Numbered from the stretch's first letter, positions 18,401 through 27,690 are shown. The stretch is 64,000 nucleotides of DNA from JBCCXZ01 sp965228005 (GCA_965228005.1 CBDDGV010000004.1:682001-746000), one strand, 5' to 3'. Program-made: numbers and translations. Notes: generated by a model not told the origin, from the sequence alone.

Positions 18401-21400
18401 ATGCCCATTAACCCCGTCCAGTTCGCCCACTCGGTCTGTGACGAGTTTCTGCGGTACATCTTTTCCGAGTTCCCGCTCTCCGACCCTCAGATGGAATGGC
18501 AGGCGAAGGACCTGCTGCGGGGCACATCCTCTCTTGACATCCCGCTAGTCAGGGGCCCTTACGTGTCCCTCTCTGAGGCCTTCGCCAAGGGCGACCCAAT
18601 CGAGCGGATGGCTTCCGCGGGCAGCCTGCACCCTGTGATGCCGGGGCTGATCGGCTACCCCACGATGTACCTGCATCAGCAGCAAGTGTTCGAAGCTGTG
18701 AGAAACGACCGCCACGTGCTGGTCTCGACCGGCACAGGCTCCGGCAAGACCGAAGCGTTCCTCTACCCAATCGTTGATCAGCTGCTGCGGGAGCGGGACC
18801 AAGGGATCACCTCGGGATTGTCGGTGATCCTGGTTTACCCGATGAACGCCCTGGCGAATGATCAGCTCGACCGCTTGCGGGAGATGCTCGGCGGGACCGG
18901 CATCACCTTTGGCCAGTGGGTTGGTCCGACGCCCGACACGGAAGCCAAGGTCACGGTCGACCGGTTCGCAGGCAGCAGCCGCGACGCTTATTTGTCTGCC
19001 CGACATCAGCGACTCGAAGACGCCCAACGGGAAGATCGGGCGGTGCGTCCTCTGGCACCGACCGAAGAGTGCTGCAGCGAGGAAGCCATCCGCAGCCGGC
19101 GTCCCCGCATCCTCGTTACCAACTACCGTCAGCTGGAGATCCTGACGACGCGTCTGCCCGACGTAGGACTATTCGCCGGGGCACCGTTAAAGTACCTAGT
19201 CTTCGACGAGGCCCACACGTACACCGGTGCGGTTGGGGCAGAAGTCGCCTGCCTTATCCGGCGACTTCGTTTGCTTGCCAAGAAACAACCTAATGAAGTG
19301 ACGTGCATCGGCACCTCGGCGACGCTAGCCGATCCCAACGACCCGGAAGGTGACAATGACGCCGTCGCCAAACGGTTCGCCTCGCGTTTCTTCGGAGTTG
19401 ACGAGACGAACGTTGCTTTGGTCGGAGAATCTTACGTCGAGAGGCAGTGGCCCGGTCAACGCTACCAACCGGCCGTATCAGGCGGGGATGGGGCCGCCCG
19501 GCTGAGCCGAATCCTCCAAGCGATCACCGAACCCGCAGATCGATCACTACTGAAGACCCAGGTCGAAGAGCTCACCGGGCAGGGTTTTGAGCCGCGGGAT
19601 GACTGGCGGCCGGCACTCTTCGAGCACCTGCTCAACAACGAGTACGTCTATCAAGCCACTCAAACACTGCGGCACCCCCAGCCGCTTGAACTAGCGGCCT
19701 GGGAAACCTCTCAGCGGGTTGCTGCGGGTCGGCGTGAAGAAGGAGAGGAGTGCAGTGCAGAGCTGCTGTGCTACCTCGTACTCGGGGCCGCGGCCCGGAA
19801 CGGCGACGAATCTCTGCTGCGTCCTAAGGTTCACTTCTTCCTGCGAGGCTTGGACGAGATGGTTGTCGCCCTCCGCGGCGAGCCGGACGGGGTCGATCCG
19901 AGGCTGTACCTCTCGCTCGCCGACGCGAAAGAGGGAGAGGCCGACGGCCGCCACGACGATTCGTTCTTGCCGGTGCTCACGTGCCGCAACTGCGGCCAGC
20001 ATTTCTTTGAGCGTTACTACCAAGGACTGGACTTCACCTACGCCGCCAACAGCCGCATCCGAGGGTTCGAGAACGGCGACGCCGTGGTGGATGACCAAGG
20101 GAACGACAACTCGGTTTGGTCTACGGCACCCGCCGACGCGGGCTCGCGGCTGCTGCTGAGCAACCGGCTCCTCGAGGACGCGGCGAACAGTTCGACGGGA
20201 CGCTCTGCCCAGTGGCCGCGGTCCTACCTGTGCCGGCACTGTGGGGCGATGCACCGGAACCCATCAGGCAGGTGCTTGGCCGACGGCTGCGGCCGCCAAG
20301 AGCCGCTGCTGCCGCTGATCGCCTTCGGGCCAGAAATAGCCAGTTGCCCGTCCTGTGGTTCGCAGACGCTCCGTATCGGGGGCCGCCGGATAGAGCCAGC
20401 CAAGCCGATCCGAGCCGTAACCGTCGCCGACGTGCACAACCTGTCTCAGGCGATGATCAACGCCGCTCCCGAGGGCCACAAGAAACTAATCGTGTTTGCC
20501 GACAGCCGCCAAGACGCGGCTTTCCAGTCTGGCTGGATGCAAGACCACGCCCGCCGGCTCCGAATGCGTCACATGATGCACCAGGTGCTGATGGCGGCGA
20601 GCGATCCGATCCCACTGGACGCGATCACAGACGGTCTGATTTCGGTATTCCGCAAAGACCCGTCGTTGATCGAAACGCTGCTGCCGGAACTGCAGGGCGA
20701 AGAGGCCCCGGTGTTCTTCGGCCACGACAGGTGGGTGCCGGTCTACAAGTCGCTGCGGTACATGGTGCTGCGAGAATTCACGACCTCGGTCCGGAGCACT
20801 CGCTGGCTGGAGGCACTCGGTTTAGTCCGCGTCGAATACGACGGGCTCAGAACTGAAAATGCGGGGGTCGGCCGCTGGGCTCAAGCCGTGGGCATCACAC
20901 CGGGCGGGGCGGTCGACCTGATCTCGCTGATCCTCGACGGGTGGAGACGCGGCCGGATGGTGTTCGTCGCGAACGACCCGGTGTACTCGAAATACCACCG
21001 CAAGGACGACCCGTACATCCAGCTAGGCCTGTTAGCCCTGCATGATTTTCATCCGAAGGGCGTGGACCTGAATTCCTCGCAGAGCAACAGGTACGCTACG
21101 GGGTTGATCTCCAGCCGCGGCACGTCCTCTCTGCAAACCCTCATGAAGCGGGTCGTTGCCGACCCGGACAACACCGACATCAACGTCCTCATCAGCGGCC
21201 TCTGGGACCTGCTGAAGGACGACCTCGGACTGATCCGGAGGGTTGGGATACAGAGCACCCGAGACCGCGTGATCGGCGAGGCGTGGCAGGTGGACCACGG
21301 CAAGATCCTTGTCGGTCCTTTCGATCGACGCGAACGGTGTACCACCTGCCAGCGGGTCACGACCCGTAGATGCCCGACCGGTGCGTGCGTGCGGTACCGC

Positions 21401-23791
21401 TGCTCGGGCGTTACCGAGACCGAGCCGGCCGACCCGGAGAACTACAACGTCTGGCAGCTGCGGCGACCGTTGACGATGGTTTGTGCTGAGGAACACACGG
21501 CACAGGTCCCCGGTGATACCCGCAGCTACATCGAGCAGGAGTTCAAGTCCAAGCAAGGCCGGACCAACTGCTTGGTCGCCACGCCGACCCTAGAGATGGG
21601 TGTCAACATCGGGGCCCTCGACATGGCATTGATGCGGAACGTCCCGCCACTGGCGTCCAACTACTGGCAGCGTGCGGGTCGGGCTGGTCGCGAGGAACGG
21701 ATGGCCGTGATCGTGACCTACTGCCGCAGGTCGCTGCACGATCGTTACTTCTTCGAGGACCCGCTCAGGATTCTGGACGGGGTAATTGAAGCACCGTCTT
21801 TCAACCTGAACAACCCGCTGATGGTCGCCAAGCACGTGCGGTCGGCCGTCCTCTCGACCTTACTCTTGAGATCAAGAGCGGAGAGCGAAACGGGGGAGCG
21901 AATCCGCGGCGTGCTGAAGCAGCTCTTCCCCCACTTCATCCGTGATTACCTGGTCGATGACGAGGGTCGGTTCTGTTCGACTCCTCCCAGCACGCATGCA
22001 CTGAGTTCGTTGTTGTCCGATCTTCAAGATCTCCCCGGGGAGCTAGCCGATTTGTTTGGGCGGAACTGGGCACCCGAAGCGGCGGAGCTTGCTGACGCGG
22101 AGACGGTGGGCCAAGTCGTTGCGTTGATGCCAGAGGACTTGGCCAAGACGCTTGGCCGCTTACACAAGAGGCTGGCCTGGGCCCGGGCGACACGGAAGGA
22201 GCTCCACGCAAAGAAAGACGAAGGAATCATCGAACGCGGCGAGGAGCAGCTCTTGTGGCGGTGCGATGACTACATCAAGGGCGTCGTCCGCCGTGATGCG
22301 TCGACATACACACTGCGGGTACTGGGCGTTGAGGGGTTCTTGCCAGGGTACGGGGTAAACGACGGCGGGGTTGTGGCTTCCGCACGGCGAGGGTTCGCCC
22401 GTGGGATAGGTTCGCGTGCGTTCGACCTGACCAGGAGCAGCGTCGTAGCCCTTAGGGAATTCGTTCCTGGGAATCGACTCTACGCGAACAACGGTTCATT
22501 CTACGTGTCCAGGTACCACCTCAGCACCGATGACTCCTCATCGATCCGGACGCTCTTCGTCAACCCGGAGAAGCGGTACGTCGCCGAGAAGAACGCGGAC
22601 ACCTCGTACGGTCAAACGGGCAGCCAAGAGATCGACACGCTGACAATGACCGACTCCGACCTTTCGTTGTCCAACCGGATCACGGACACAGAACTGCTGC
22701 GGTTTGCGATGCCCGTCTCCGTGTTGGGGCGTCTCCGGAAGATCAACAAGGGCGGCAGGGCGATCAAGATCGGGGACACCGAGGTCTCTTATCTCCGCGG
22801 TCAGGGTATCGAGTTGGTCAACATCGGGGAGGCCGGACGCGTCCAACGTGGAGAGATCGGGCACTGGATATGTGCGGTGTGCGGTGCCACCAAAACCCCT
22901 TACGCGGTAGACGCCGAGATCAACCACTTCCTCGCGACGCACCAGGAAGCCTGTGGGAGGGAGCCACGCCGCGTTGCCTTGAACGTGAAGGCCGAAGTCG
23001 ATTGTCTACAGTTCCACCAATTGCCCGACGAAGCGACTGCCATCAACATCGGCGAGTCTTTGATCGCCGGAACCGTTCGTCTGCTCGACATGGGGACCAA
23101 CGACCTCGAATTGTTGGTCGTCTACCGGCCTGATGAAACGATCGACCTGGTGCTGTTCGACCCTATGCCGGGCGGCTCCGGTCTGCTCGATCAGATGCTC
23201 TCACGCTGGCAGGAGATCACAGCGGCTTCGGTAGAGTTGTTACAGAACTGCCCTCAACAGTGCGAGGAGGCCTGCTACTCATGCCTGCTGTCTTTTCAGA
23301 ATCAGTTCAACCACCGTCTGCTAGACCGCCACCAGGCCAGGGAGTTGGTCGAACGGCTCCGGCACACGCCACAGGAATACAGCGAGATCCCAGAACTCAA
23401 CGAGGAAGCGGCAGGGGTCGTCGACCCTACCTCTCCCACCAATACGCCGGAGGCAAGGTTGTTGCGTCTGCTCCAAGACCACCATTTCCCTCAGGGTGAG
23501 TGCAACACTGACGTCCACACGACCGCGGGGATCACGACGCGTCCCGACTGGTTTCATGAGCAGAGTAGAGTGGCACTCTATGTGGATGGCATGAGCCGCC
23601 ACCTGCACGGAAGTGAGCAAACAGCACAGCGAGACCAACTTATTCGGCAGCTGCTCGAACTGGAGGGGTATCGGGTAATCGTCGTGCAGTCTCGAGATCT
23701 AGACGATCCACAAGCGGTCAGGACGCATCTCCGGAACCTCGCTGACGCGATTGGTCGTTCCGATCTGAGGGATGCCATCACAGAGTCTTGA
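18401..23791 (+). CDS. Giant DEAD/DEAH helicase with DUF1998-type and nuclease-like C-terminus (DrmA-DrmB-like fusion)
   Basis: A 1,796-residue protein; ATG 18401 is chosen because GGAG lies six bases upstream (a GTG directly before it is possible). RecA lobe 1: STGTGSGKTEAF (about 110-121), YPMNALANDQ, VFDEAHTY (about 268), GTSATLA. A 700-residue insertion with zinc knuckles (CRNCGQHF; CRHCGAMH; CPSCGSQ) follows. Lobe 2: VATPTLEMGVNIGA and YWQRAGRAGR (about 1,070-1,095). The C-terminal third has the DUF1998/MZB-type cysteine set CPQQCEEACYSCLLSFQ (about 1,617), as in DrmB and MrfA-type proteins. The last about 110 residues (RPDWF, ALYVDG, LLELEGYRVIVV) resemble a Vsr/DUF559-type nuclease fold. 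In DISARM, DrmA and DrmB are separate proteins that form a DNA-loading complex; here they seem to be one chain. Confidence 0.8.
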   Translation: MPINPVQFAHSVCDEFLRYIFSEFPLSDPQMEWQAKDLLRGTSSLDIPLVRGPYVSLSEAFAKGDPIERMASAGSLHPVMPGLIGYPTMYLHQQQVFEAVRNDRHVLVSTGTGSGKTEAFLYPIVDQLLRERDQGITSGLSVILVYPMNALANDQLDRLREMLGGTGITFGQWVGPTPDTEAKVTVDRFAGSSRDAYLSARHQRLEDAQREDRAVRPLAPTEECCSEEAIRSRRPRILVTNYRQLEILTTRLPDVGLFAGAPLKYLVFDEAHTYTGAVGAEVACLIRRLRLLAKKQPNEVTCIGTSATLADPNDPEGDNDAVAKRFASRFFGVDETNVALVGESYVERQWPGQRYQPAVSGGDGAARLSRILQAITEPADRSLLKTQVEELTGQGFEPRDDWRPALFEHLLNNEYVYQATQTLRHPQPLELAAWETSQRVAAGRREEGEECSAELLCYLVLGAAARNGDESLLRPKVHFFLRGLDEMVVALRGEPDGVDPRLYLSLADAKEGEADGRHDDSFLPVLTCRNCGQHFFERYYQGLDFTYAANSRIRGFENGDAVVDDQGNDNSVWSTAPADAGSRLLLSNRLLEDAANSSTGRSAQWPRSYLCRHCGAMHRNPSGRCLADGCGRQEPLLPLIAFGPEIASCPSCGSQTLRIGGRRIEPAKPIRAVTVADVHNLSQAMINAAPEGHKKLIVFADSRQDAAFQSGWMQDHARRLRMRHMMHQVLMAASDPIPLDAITDGLISVFRKDPSLIETLLPELQGEEAPVFFGHDRWVPVYKSLRYMVLREFTTSVRSTRWLEALGLVRVEYDGLRTENAGVGRWAQAVGITPGGAVDLISLILDGWRRGRMVFVANDPVYSKYHRKDDPYIQLGLLALHDFHPKGVDLNSSQSNRYATGLISSRGTSSLQTLMKRVVADPDNTDINVLISGLWDLLKDDLGLIRRVGIQSTRDRVIGEAWQVDHGKILVGPFDRRERCTTCQRVTTRRCPTGACVRYRCSGVTETEPADPENYNVWQLRRPLTMVCAEEHTAQVPGDTRSYIEQEFKSKQGRTNCLVATPTLEMGVNIGALDMALMRNVPPLASNYWQRAGRAGREERMAVIVTYCRRSLHDRYFFEDPLRILDGVIEAPSFNLNNPLMVAKHVRSAVLSTLLLRSRAESETGERIRGVLKQLFPHFIRDYLVDDEGRFCSTPPSTHALSSLLSDLQDLPGELADLFGRNWAPEAAELADAETVGQVVALMPEDLAKTLGRLHKRLAWARATRKELHAKKDEGIIERGEEQLLWRCDDYIKGVVRRDASTYTLRVLGVEGFLPGYGVNDGGVVASARRGFARGIGSRAFDLTRSSVVALREFVPGNRLYANNGSFYVSRYHLSTDDSSSIRTLFVNPEKRYVAEKNADTSYGQTGSQEIDTLTMTDSDLSLSNRITDTELLRFAMPVSVLGRLRKINKGGRAIKIGDTEVSYLRGQGIELVNIGEAGRVQRGEIGHWICAVCGATKTPYAVDAEINHFLATHQEACGREPRRVALNVKAEVDCLQFHQLPDEATAINIGESLIAGTVRLLDMGTNDLELLVVYRPDETIDLVLFDPMPGGSGLLDQMLSRWQEITAASVELLQNCPQQCEEACYSCLLSFQNQFNHRLLDRHQARELVERLRHTPQEYSEIPELNEEAAGVVDPTSPTNTPEARLLRLLQDHHFPQGECNTDVHTTAGITTRPDWFHEQSRVALYVDGMSRHLHGSEQTAQRDQLIRQLLELEGYRVIVVQSRDLDDPQAVRTHLRNLADAIGRSDLRDAITES

Positions 23792-23832
23792 GGGCACCGG
23801 GAGTTTCTTTCAGCGACTCGTCAGGTTTTCGC

Positions 23833-24003
23833 TTACCAGCGTCGCTCCATAAACTTCAAACGACCGTCGTCATGCAGCTCTTGGATGCTGCCGAACGCTC
23901 GACCGCAACTGGTGCAGACGTAGTCGACGTTCCGCATTCCGAACAGGGTTTCCTTGACCACCTCGTAGTTGGGGTGATCACATTCTCGCTGATTACTCTC
24001 CAT
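23833..24003 (-). CDS. Small zinc-ribbon protein
   Basis: A 56-residue frame from the ATG at 24003 to the stop at 23833 (MESNQRECDHPNYEVVKE... ending FMERRW). Four ligands suitable for one zinc are present: CDHPNY near residue 8 and CTSCGRAF near residue 30, so a single zinc ribbon is likely. Such proteins usually bind nucleic acid or another protein. It converges on the giant helicase gene with 41 bases between stops and lies 72 bases downstream of another minus-strand gene, in a run of small backbone genes. No named family is recognised. Confidence 0.65.
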   Translation of the reverse strand: MESNQRECDHPNYEVVKETLFGMRNVDYVCTSCGRAFGSIQELHDDGRLKFMERRW

Positions 24004-24075
24004 GAGGAGATCTCTTTCGTGAGGATGAATCCAGGCCCAGTAGAAACAGGACGGGCATATGGGCTTGGGGGGCGG

Positions 24076-24621
24076 CTAGGAGTAGTACATCAGCGGACCC
24101 GACAGGTGGTGCCTCAGACCATACAGGGCGATCAGGCCAGGCTCACTCAAGCAGCCTTCGTGCTCGAGTTCGATCTCTGCCGCTTCCTCTTTGACGGCTT
24201 CGATCAAGTCGGCCAGGCCGGACCGCAGACGATCCGTAGCTTGCTCCAACGATTCGCCTGATCCGTCGGACCAGTGCCGCAGACCCAGGATCTGGGCCTC
24301 ACGGCAGGCTCCCGCCACGCAGACCGCGATCAGGTCTTTCAGATTCCCGACTCGTGTTGGGAGCTCTTCACTGAAGAACTCCGAGTTGGTGATCACCGCG
24401 TCAAGCAGTTCGTCAGAGAGTTGGGCGTCGTCGACGTCGATATCAATCTGGTCGAGCGTCTGGTTGACGATCCCCACGAGTGCCAGGGCGGATTGGAAGG
24501 TGACGTGTTGGCTTCGTCGGATCCGCTGCATCATTTTGGGGCTTGCCTTCTGGAATAGGGTGCTTGGTGGGGCGTCGGGCTGCGGTTCGATCGGGAAACC
24601 CGTCGCGTTGACTACGATCAT
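24076..24621 (-). CDS. Hypothetical helical protein
   Basis: A 181-residue protein. The start at 24621 (MIVVNATGFPIEP) is preferred to an upstream one at 24666, whose extra residues look untranslated. The sequence is mostly helical, with an N-terminal polyproline-like segment and conserved-looking blocks LALVGIVNQTLDQIDIDVDDAQL and DLIEAVKEEAAEIELEHEG. There is no signal peptide, membrane segment or catalytic motif that I can name. It lies in a minus-strand run with the zinc-ribbon gene (downstream) and a Cys-containing hypothetical gene (upstream, 51 bases). The function is unknown. Confidence 0.6.
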   Translation of the reverse strand: MIVVNATGFPIEPQPDAPPSTLFQKASPKMMQRIRRSQHVTFQSALALVGIVNQTLDQIDIDVDDAQLSDELLDAVITNSEFFSEELPTRVGNLKDLIAVCVAGACREAQILGLRHWSDGSGESLEQATDRLRSGLADLIEAVKEEAAEIELEHEGCLSEPGLIALYGLRHHLSGPLMYYS

Positions 24622-24672
24622 GGTTCTCGGCTCTCGGTTTTCTTGTTGTCCATGTGAGACAGCCAAGGACGC

Positions 24673-25251
24673 TCACGGCGACGGATCAGGGCTTTCAATG
24701 GTTGGCTGGGTCTGATTGGTCGCCTTCGGTGCATGGCCGGCGGAGTTGCCATCCCCGCCAACCGAATCCTTAGCGACGTTTGCGGCGTTGGTTGGATGGC
24801 CGGGATTGCGGCGGTGCTGCTTTCGTCTACAAGGTATTCGTCTGTCCGGCCATTCGTGGGGCGGGATCACGTCGCCGTCGATCAGGAGCAGCCCCGTATA
24901 GCAGAAAGAACGGTCCCAAAACGCCGAGCAACGAGACTTTCTCTCCGCCACGGCCCAGTCCTTGACGCTTCTACAAACCGCCTTGCCCAGTTTCCGTTTG
25001 TAGAGCCTGCACCACCGGCCCTGCTGCTTCCGCACCTCGAGGAAGAAAGCTGCCGTTGGTTCTTCGCAGGTCACCGTGGCGATTGGGTTCAGGTAGATGC
25101 ACCGGGGTGCGTTGCCTCGGAACGCGGAAGTGCGTTCTGAGATTCCTTCGCCCGGGTCGTCCGGGTTCGGCACGAAGTGCTCGGTCCGCACGGGGGGCTG
25201 GCCTTCTAGCCGGGCTCCGGCATTCCAATCGTTCGCAGTTGGATCGGGCAT
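24673..25251 (-). CDS. Hypothetical protein with cysteine-rich middle
   Basis: A 192-residue protein starting at ATG 25251 (MPDPTANDWNAGARLEG); an upstream Met at 25332 is in frame but adds a low-quality leader. The middle holds seven cysteines (PRCIYLN, TVTCEEP, RWCRLY, KAVCRSV, SRCSAFW, SFCYTG, RIPCRRK), which could bind zinc or an iron-sulphur cluster. The last 50 residues are Asn/Pro/Thr-rich and probably disordered. It is part of the minus-strand backbone run between a ribbon-helix-helix-like gene and another hypothetical gene. No family assignment is possible from sequence alone. Confidence 0.55.
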   Translation of the reverse strand: MPDPTANDWNAGARLEGQPPVRTEHFVPNPDDPGEGISERTSAFRGNAPRCIYLNPIATVTCEEPTAAFFLEVRKQQGRWCRLYKRKLGKAVCRSVKDWAVAERKSRCSAFWDRSFCYTGLLLIDGDVIPPHEWPDRRIPCRRKQHRRNPGHPTNAANVAKDSVGGDGNSAGHAPKATNQTQPTIESPDPSP

Positions 25252-25335
25252 AGTTGTTTCTCCTGTGCTGTTGGCCGCGGCCGTCGGCACCGCATCCGCA
25301 ACAGACCGGGACGGTGTCCGCCCGCGGACCATCGT

Positions 25336-25581
25336 CTAGGTCGATGCTGGTGCCTCGCCCTGCTGCACCGCACCGCTTGGCAGGTTCCGCGTGCCCGCTT
25401 CCGCCAGGAGCCCGGTCACGAACTGGGGCCAGGGCGTGCCCTGCAGCAAGGCCGCCGCCTTCGCGGAGTTGAAGATGGGCTCCGGGACCTGCATGTGCAG
25501 CACCCGGTAGCCTGAAGCCAGTCTCCGGTCCTTGGGCCTGACGCTTTGCGTCGTGCCGGTTCGTTGAGTTGTGGTTGGCAT
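25336..25581 (-). CDS. Small ribbon-helix-helix-like protein
   Basis: An 81-residue frame from ATG 25581 (GAG about seven bases upstream); a TTG at 25617 could add 12 residues. A Thr/Gln-rich leader is followed by YRVLHMQVPEPIFNSAKAAA and then a second helix (GTPWPQFVTGLLAEAG). This beta-helix-helix pattern fits a ribbon-helix-helix DNA-binding or partition-type regulator, though similarity is weak. It is the first gene of the minus-strand run extending to 23833, so it might be the regulator of that run; that is inference from position only. Confidence 0.5.
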   Translation of the reverse strand: MPTTTQRTGTTQSVRPKDRRLASGYRVLHMQVPEPIFNSAKAAALLQGTPWPQFVTGLLAEAGTRNLPSGAVQQGEAPAST

Positions 25582-26060
25582 GTCGTTCTCGTTTCGTTGG
25601 GTAGTTTCTTCAGTCAAGTCAGATTCCAGAGTGACTTCGTTCTCTCAGGGTTGTTTACCTAGCTCCCTACAGGACTGTTCTTTCTCTAATGGGGTGGTCT
25701 TCCAAAGGTCTCTCCCTTCGGTCCTCACTCTCATTCTTCTGGGGATTTCTTGTTTGGTGGTTCGTGTTCTTGTTCTACTTCTTCTAGTGCATCTCAATCA
25801 TCATCAGCGTTCATAGCGAGGTGACTCAGGTTTCTGGTCACGCACGGTGCTTGGGGCACCTGCACGGGGTTGGGTATCCTGCCACCGGCCCGATCCGGCT
25901 GGTTCGTTCCCTCTGCTTCCATACGGGCAACGAAACAGATGTCTTGCTCGACCGGATTGCAGGGAAGGATGGGAAGAGTGTGCGGGCGATTTGGTGGGGT
26001 GCTGCACGCTTGCTAGAGTAGAGGGTTCTGAGGCCACTCCTCTTTGCAAAGGGCCGTGCG
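25582..26060. other. Intergenic region, no gene supported
   Basis: About 480 bases between divergent genes. Read on the minus strand, 25600-25800 is purine-rich (A/G) and could be a long untranslated leader for the minus-strand run. Several open frames exist, but none has a convincing ribosome site or protein composition. Promoters for the flanking genes must be here; I cannot pinpoint them. Confidence 0.5.
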
Positions 26061-27635
26061 GTGCAGCGGACCGCGACCAAGACGTTCCGACTCAGCAAGA
26101 CCTCGTTCCTTGAGGGGCGTCAGTGCCGGCTCAGGCTGTGGTTGCGGGCGGCGGGAGTGAGCGAGGACCCGCCGGGAGTCGAGGACTACCACGACCCGAT
26201 CGACGACTTCCTGCAGCAGTCACGCAGCGTCGAGTCCGTCGCCCAGCGGCTCTTCCCAGGGGGCCTGGATGTTGGAGAGCTGTCCTCGGAGGCGGATCTG
26301 ACCGAAGACGGGCTCACCCGCGGGCTGCTCGAAGACCCATCGGTGCCGTCGTTGTTCCAGGCAAGGTTCGAGACGGACCATCTCGTCGGCGTCACCGATA
26401 TCCTCCGCCGCGAAGGCGACTGCTGGGTGCTCTACGAGGTGAAGGCCTCCACCAAGATGAAGCCGATGTTCCACTGGGACCTGGCGTTCCAGTGGAGGCT
26501 GCTGTCCGACTGCGGCGTCCGCGTGAAGGCGGCTAAGGTGCTGCTGCTCAACAAGGAGTACGCCTACCCGGGCGGTGAGCACGACCCGCAACAGCTGTTG
26601 GTAGAAGAGGACTGCACCGCAGCAGTCAGGGAGCTGCTGCCGCTGGTCGACCGCGAGATCACGCTGCAGCAGTCGACGCTGGCCGTGGACGACCCGCCCG
26701 TCGAACAGCCCGGTTCCCGCTGCCGGGGCAACCGCGGCGGCAAGAACGGCGACCGGCCCAGCGACTGCGGCCACCTCCACCCCGAGGGCCGGTGCGGCTG
26801 CCAGCTCCCGGAGCACTGGTCGCTGCGGCTGCCGAACTTGTCCACGAAAAAGCACGACCTCATCCGCCAACACGGCACTTACGACATCCGCGAGTTGGAT
26901 CCCTACGACGAACGGATGGAGTGGACCGACCTGCAGCAGCGGGTCATCGAGGCGGTGCGTTCAGGCGAGATCCAGGTCGATCGGGTTTCGCTCCAGAACG
27001 CCTTGGGAGAACTTCGGTGGCCGGTGGCGTTCATTGATTTCGAGTACGACCCTGGGTTGGCCGTGCCGCCGTTCGTCGGGATGCGGCCGTACGATAAAGT
27101 GCCGTTCCAGTGGTCGGTGCACATTCAGCACGGGCCGGACGAGCCGCTGACCGAAGCAAGCCCTTTTCTACACCTCGAAGCTTCGGACCCGCGTGAGGCG
27201 TTCATCGAGTCGCTGCTAGCCGCCTTGCCCGAGACCGGCTCCGTCGTTTTGCACTACGCCGGTGCCGAATCCGGGGTGCTGAACTCTTACCGGCACTGGT
27301 ACCCGGGCCGTTACGATAGTCGGGTGGATGGATTGCAGGACCGCTTCTTCGACACGCACGCCGTCGCCAAGCAGTCGCTCTACCACCCGGCGATGCGGTG
27401 CAGCTTCTCGATCAAGGACCTCGGGCCTGCTTTGGCGGGCCGAGGCTACGAGGACCTGGCGGTGCAAGGCGGCATGGAGGCGGTGCGGGAGTGGCGTCGG
27501 CTGGTAGGCAACGCTGAATTACTCGCGGCAGAGAGTGAGTGCCGGCAGCACTTGCTGGAATATTGCGGACGGGACACGGAACTGCTCTTCGATGTGGTCA
27601 CAGCACTGCGAAGGCTGATTCGAAAGCCGAGATAA
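26061..27635 (+). CDS. DUF2779 family protein (Cas4/RecB-like plus RNase H-like nuclease)
   Basis: A 524-residue protein from GTG 26061. The N-terminus (LSKTSFLEGRQCRLRLWL) is typical of DUF2779/TM0106-type proteins, which begin with a Cas4-like RecB nuclease domain; its core is visible as GVTDILRREGD followed by VLYEVKAS (about residues 110-130). A cysteine cluster follows near residues 225-250 (CRGNRGG, CGHLH, CGCQLP), possibly a metal cluster. The DUF2779 domain starts at VAFIDFEYDP (about 332) with PYDKVPFQWSVH and a late LEYCGRDTELLFDV, which fits a DnaQ-like exonuclease fold with its acidic residues. The pairing suggests DNA or RNA trimming. It is a single-gene unit, on the opposite strand to its neighbours, probably island cargo. 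Confidence 0.82.
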   Translation: MQRTATKTFRLSKTSFLEGRQCRLRLWLRAAGVSEDPPGVEDYHDPIDDFLQQSRSVESVAQRLFPGGLDVGELSSEADLTEDGLTRGLLEDPSVPSLFQARFETDHLVGVTDILRREGDCWVLYEVKASTKMKPMFHWDLAFQWRLLSDCGVRVKAAKVLLLNKEYAYPGGEHDPQQLLVEEDCTAAVRELLPLVDREITLQQSTLAVDDPPVEQPGSRCRGNRGGKNGDRPSDCGHLHPEGRCGCQLPEHWSLRLPNLSTKKHDLIRQHGTYDIRELDPYDERMEWTDLQQRVIEAVRSGEIQVDRVSLQNALGELRWPVAFIDFEYDPGLAVPPFVGMRPYDKVPFQWSVHIQHGPDEPLTEASPFLHLEASDPREAFIESLLAALPETGSVVLHYAGAESGVLNSYRHWYPGRYDSRVDGLQDRFFDTHAVAKQSLYHPAMRCSFSIKDLGPALAGRGYEDLAVQGGMEAVREWRRLVGNAELLAAESECRQHLLEYCGRDTELLFDVVTALRRLIRKPR

Positions 27636-27690
27636 GCGAGGAACCTCTTTGTCTTGGGTCGGCGGAGATGCTCTCTAGCAGTCTAATGTT

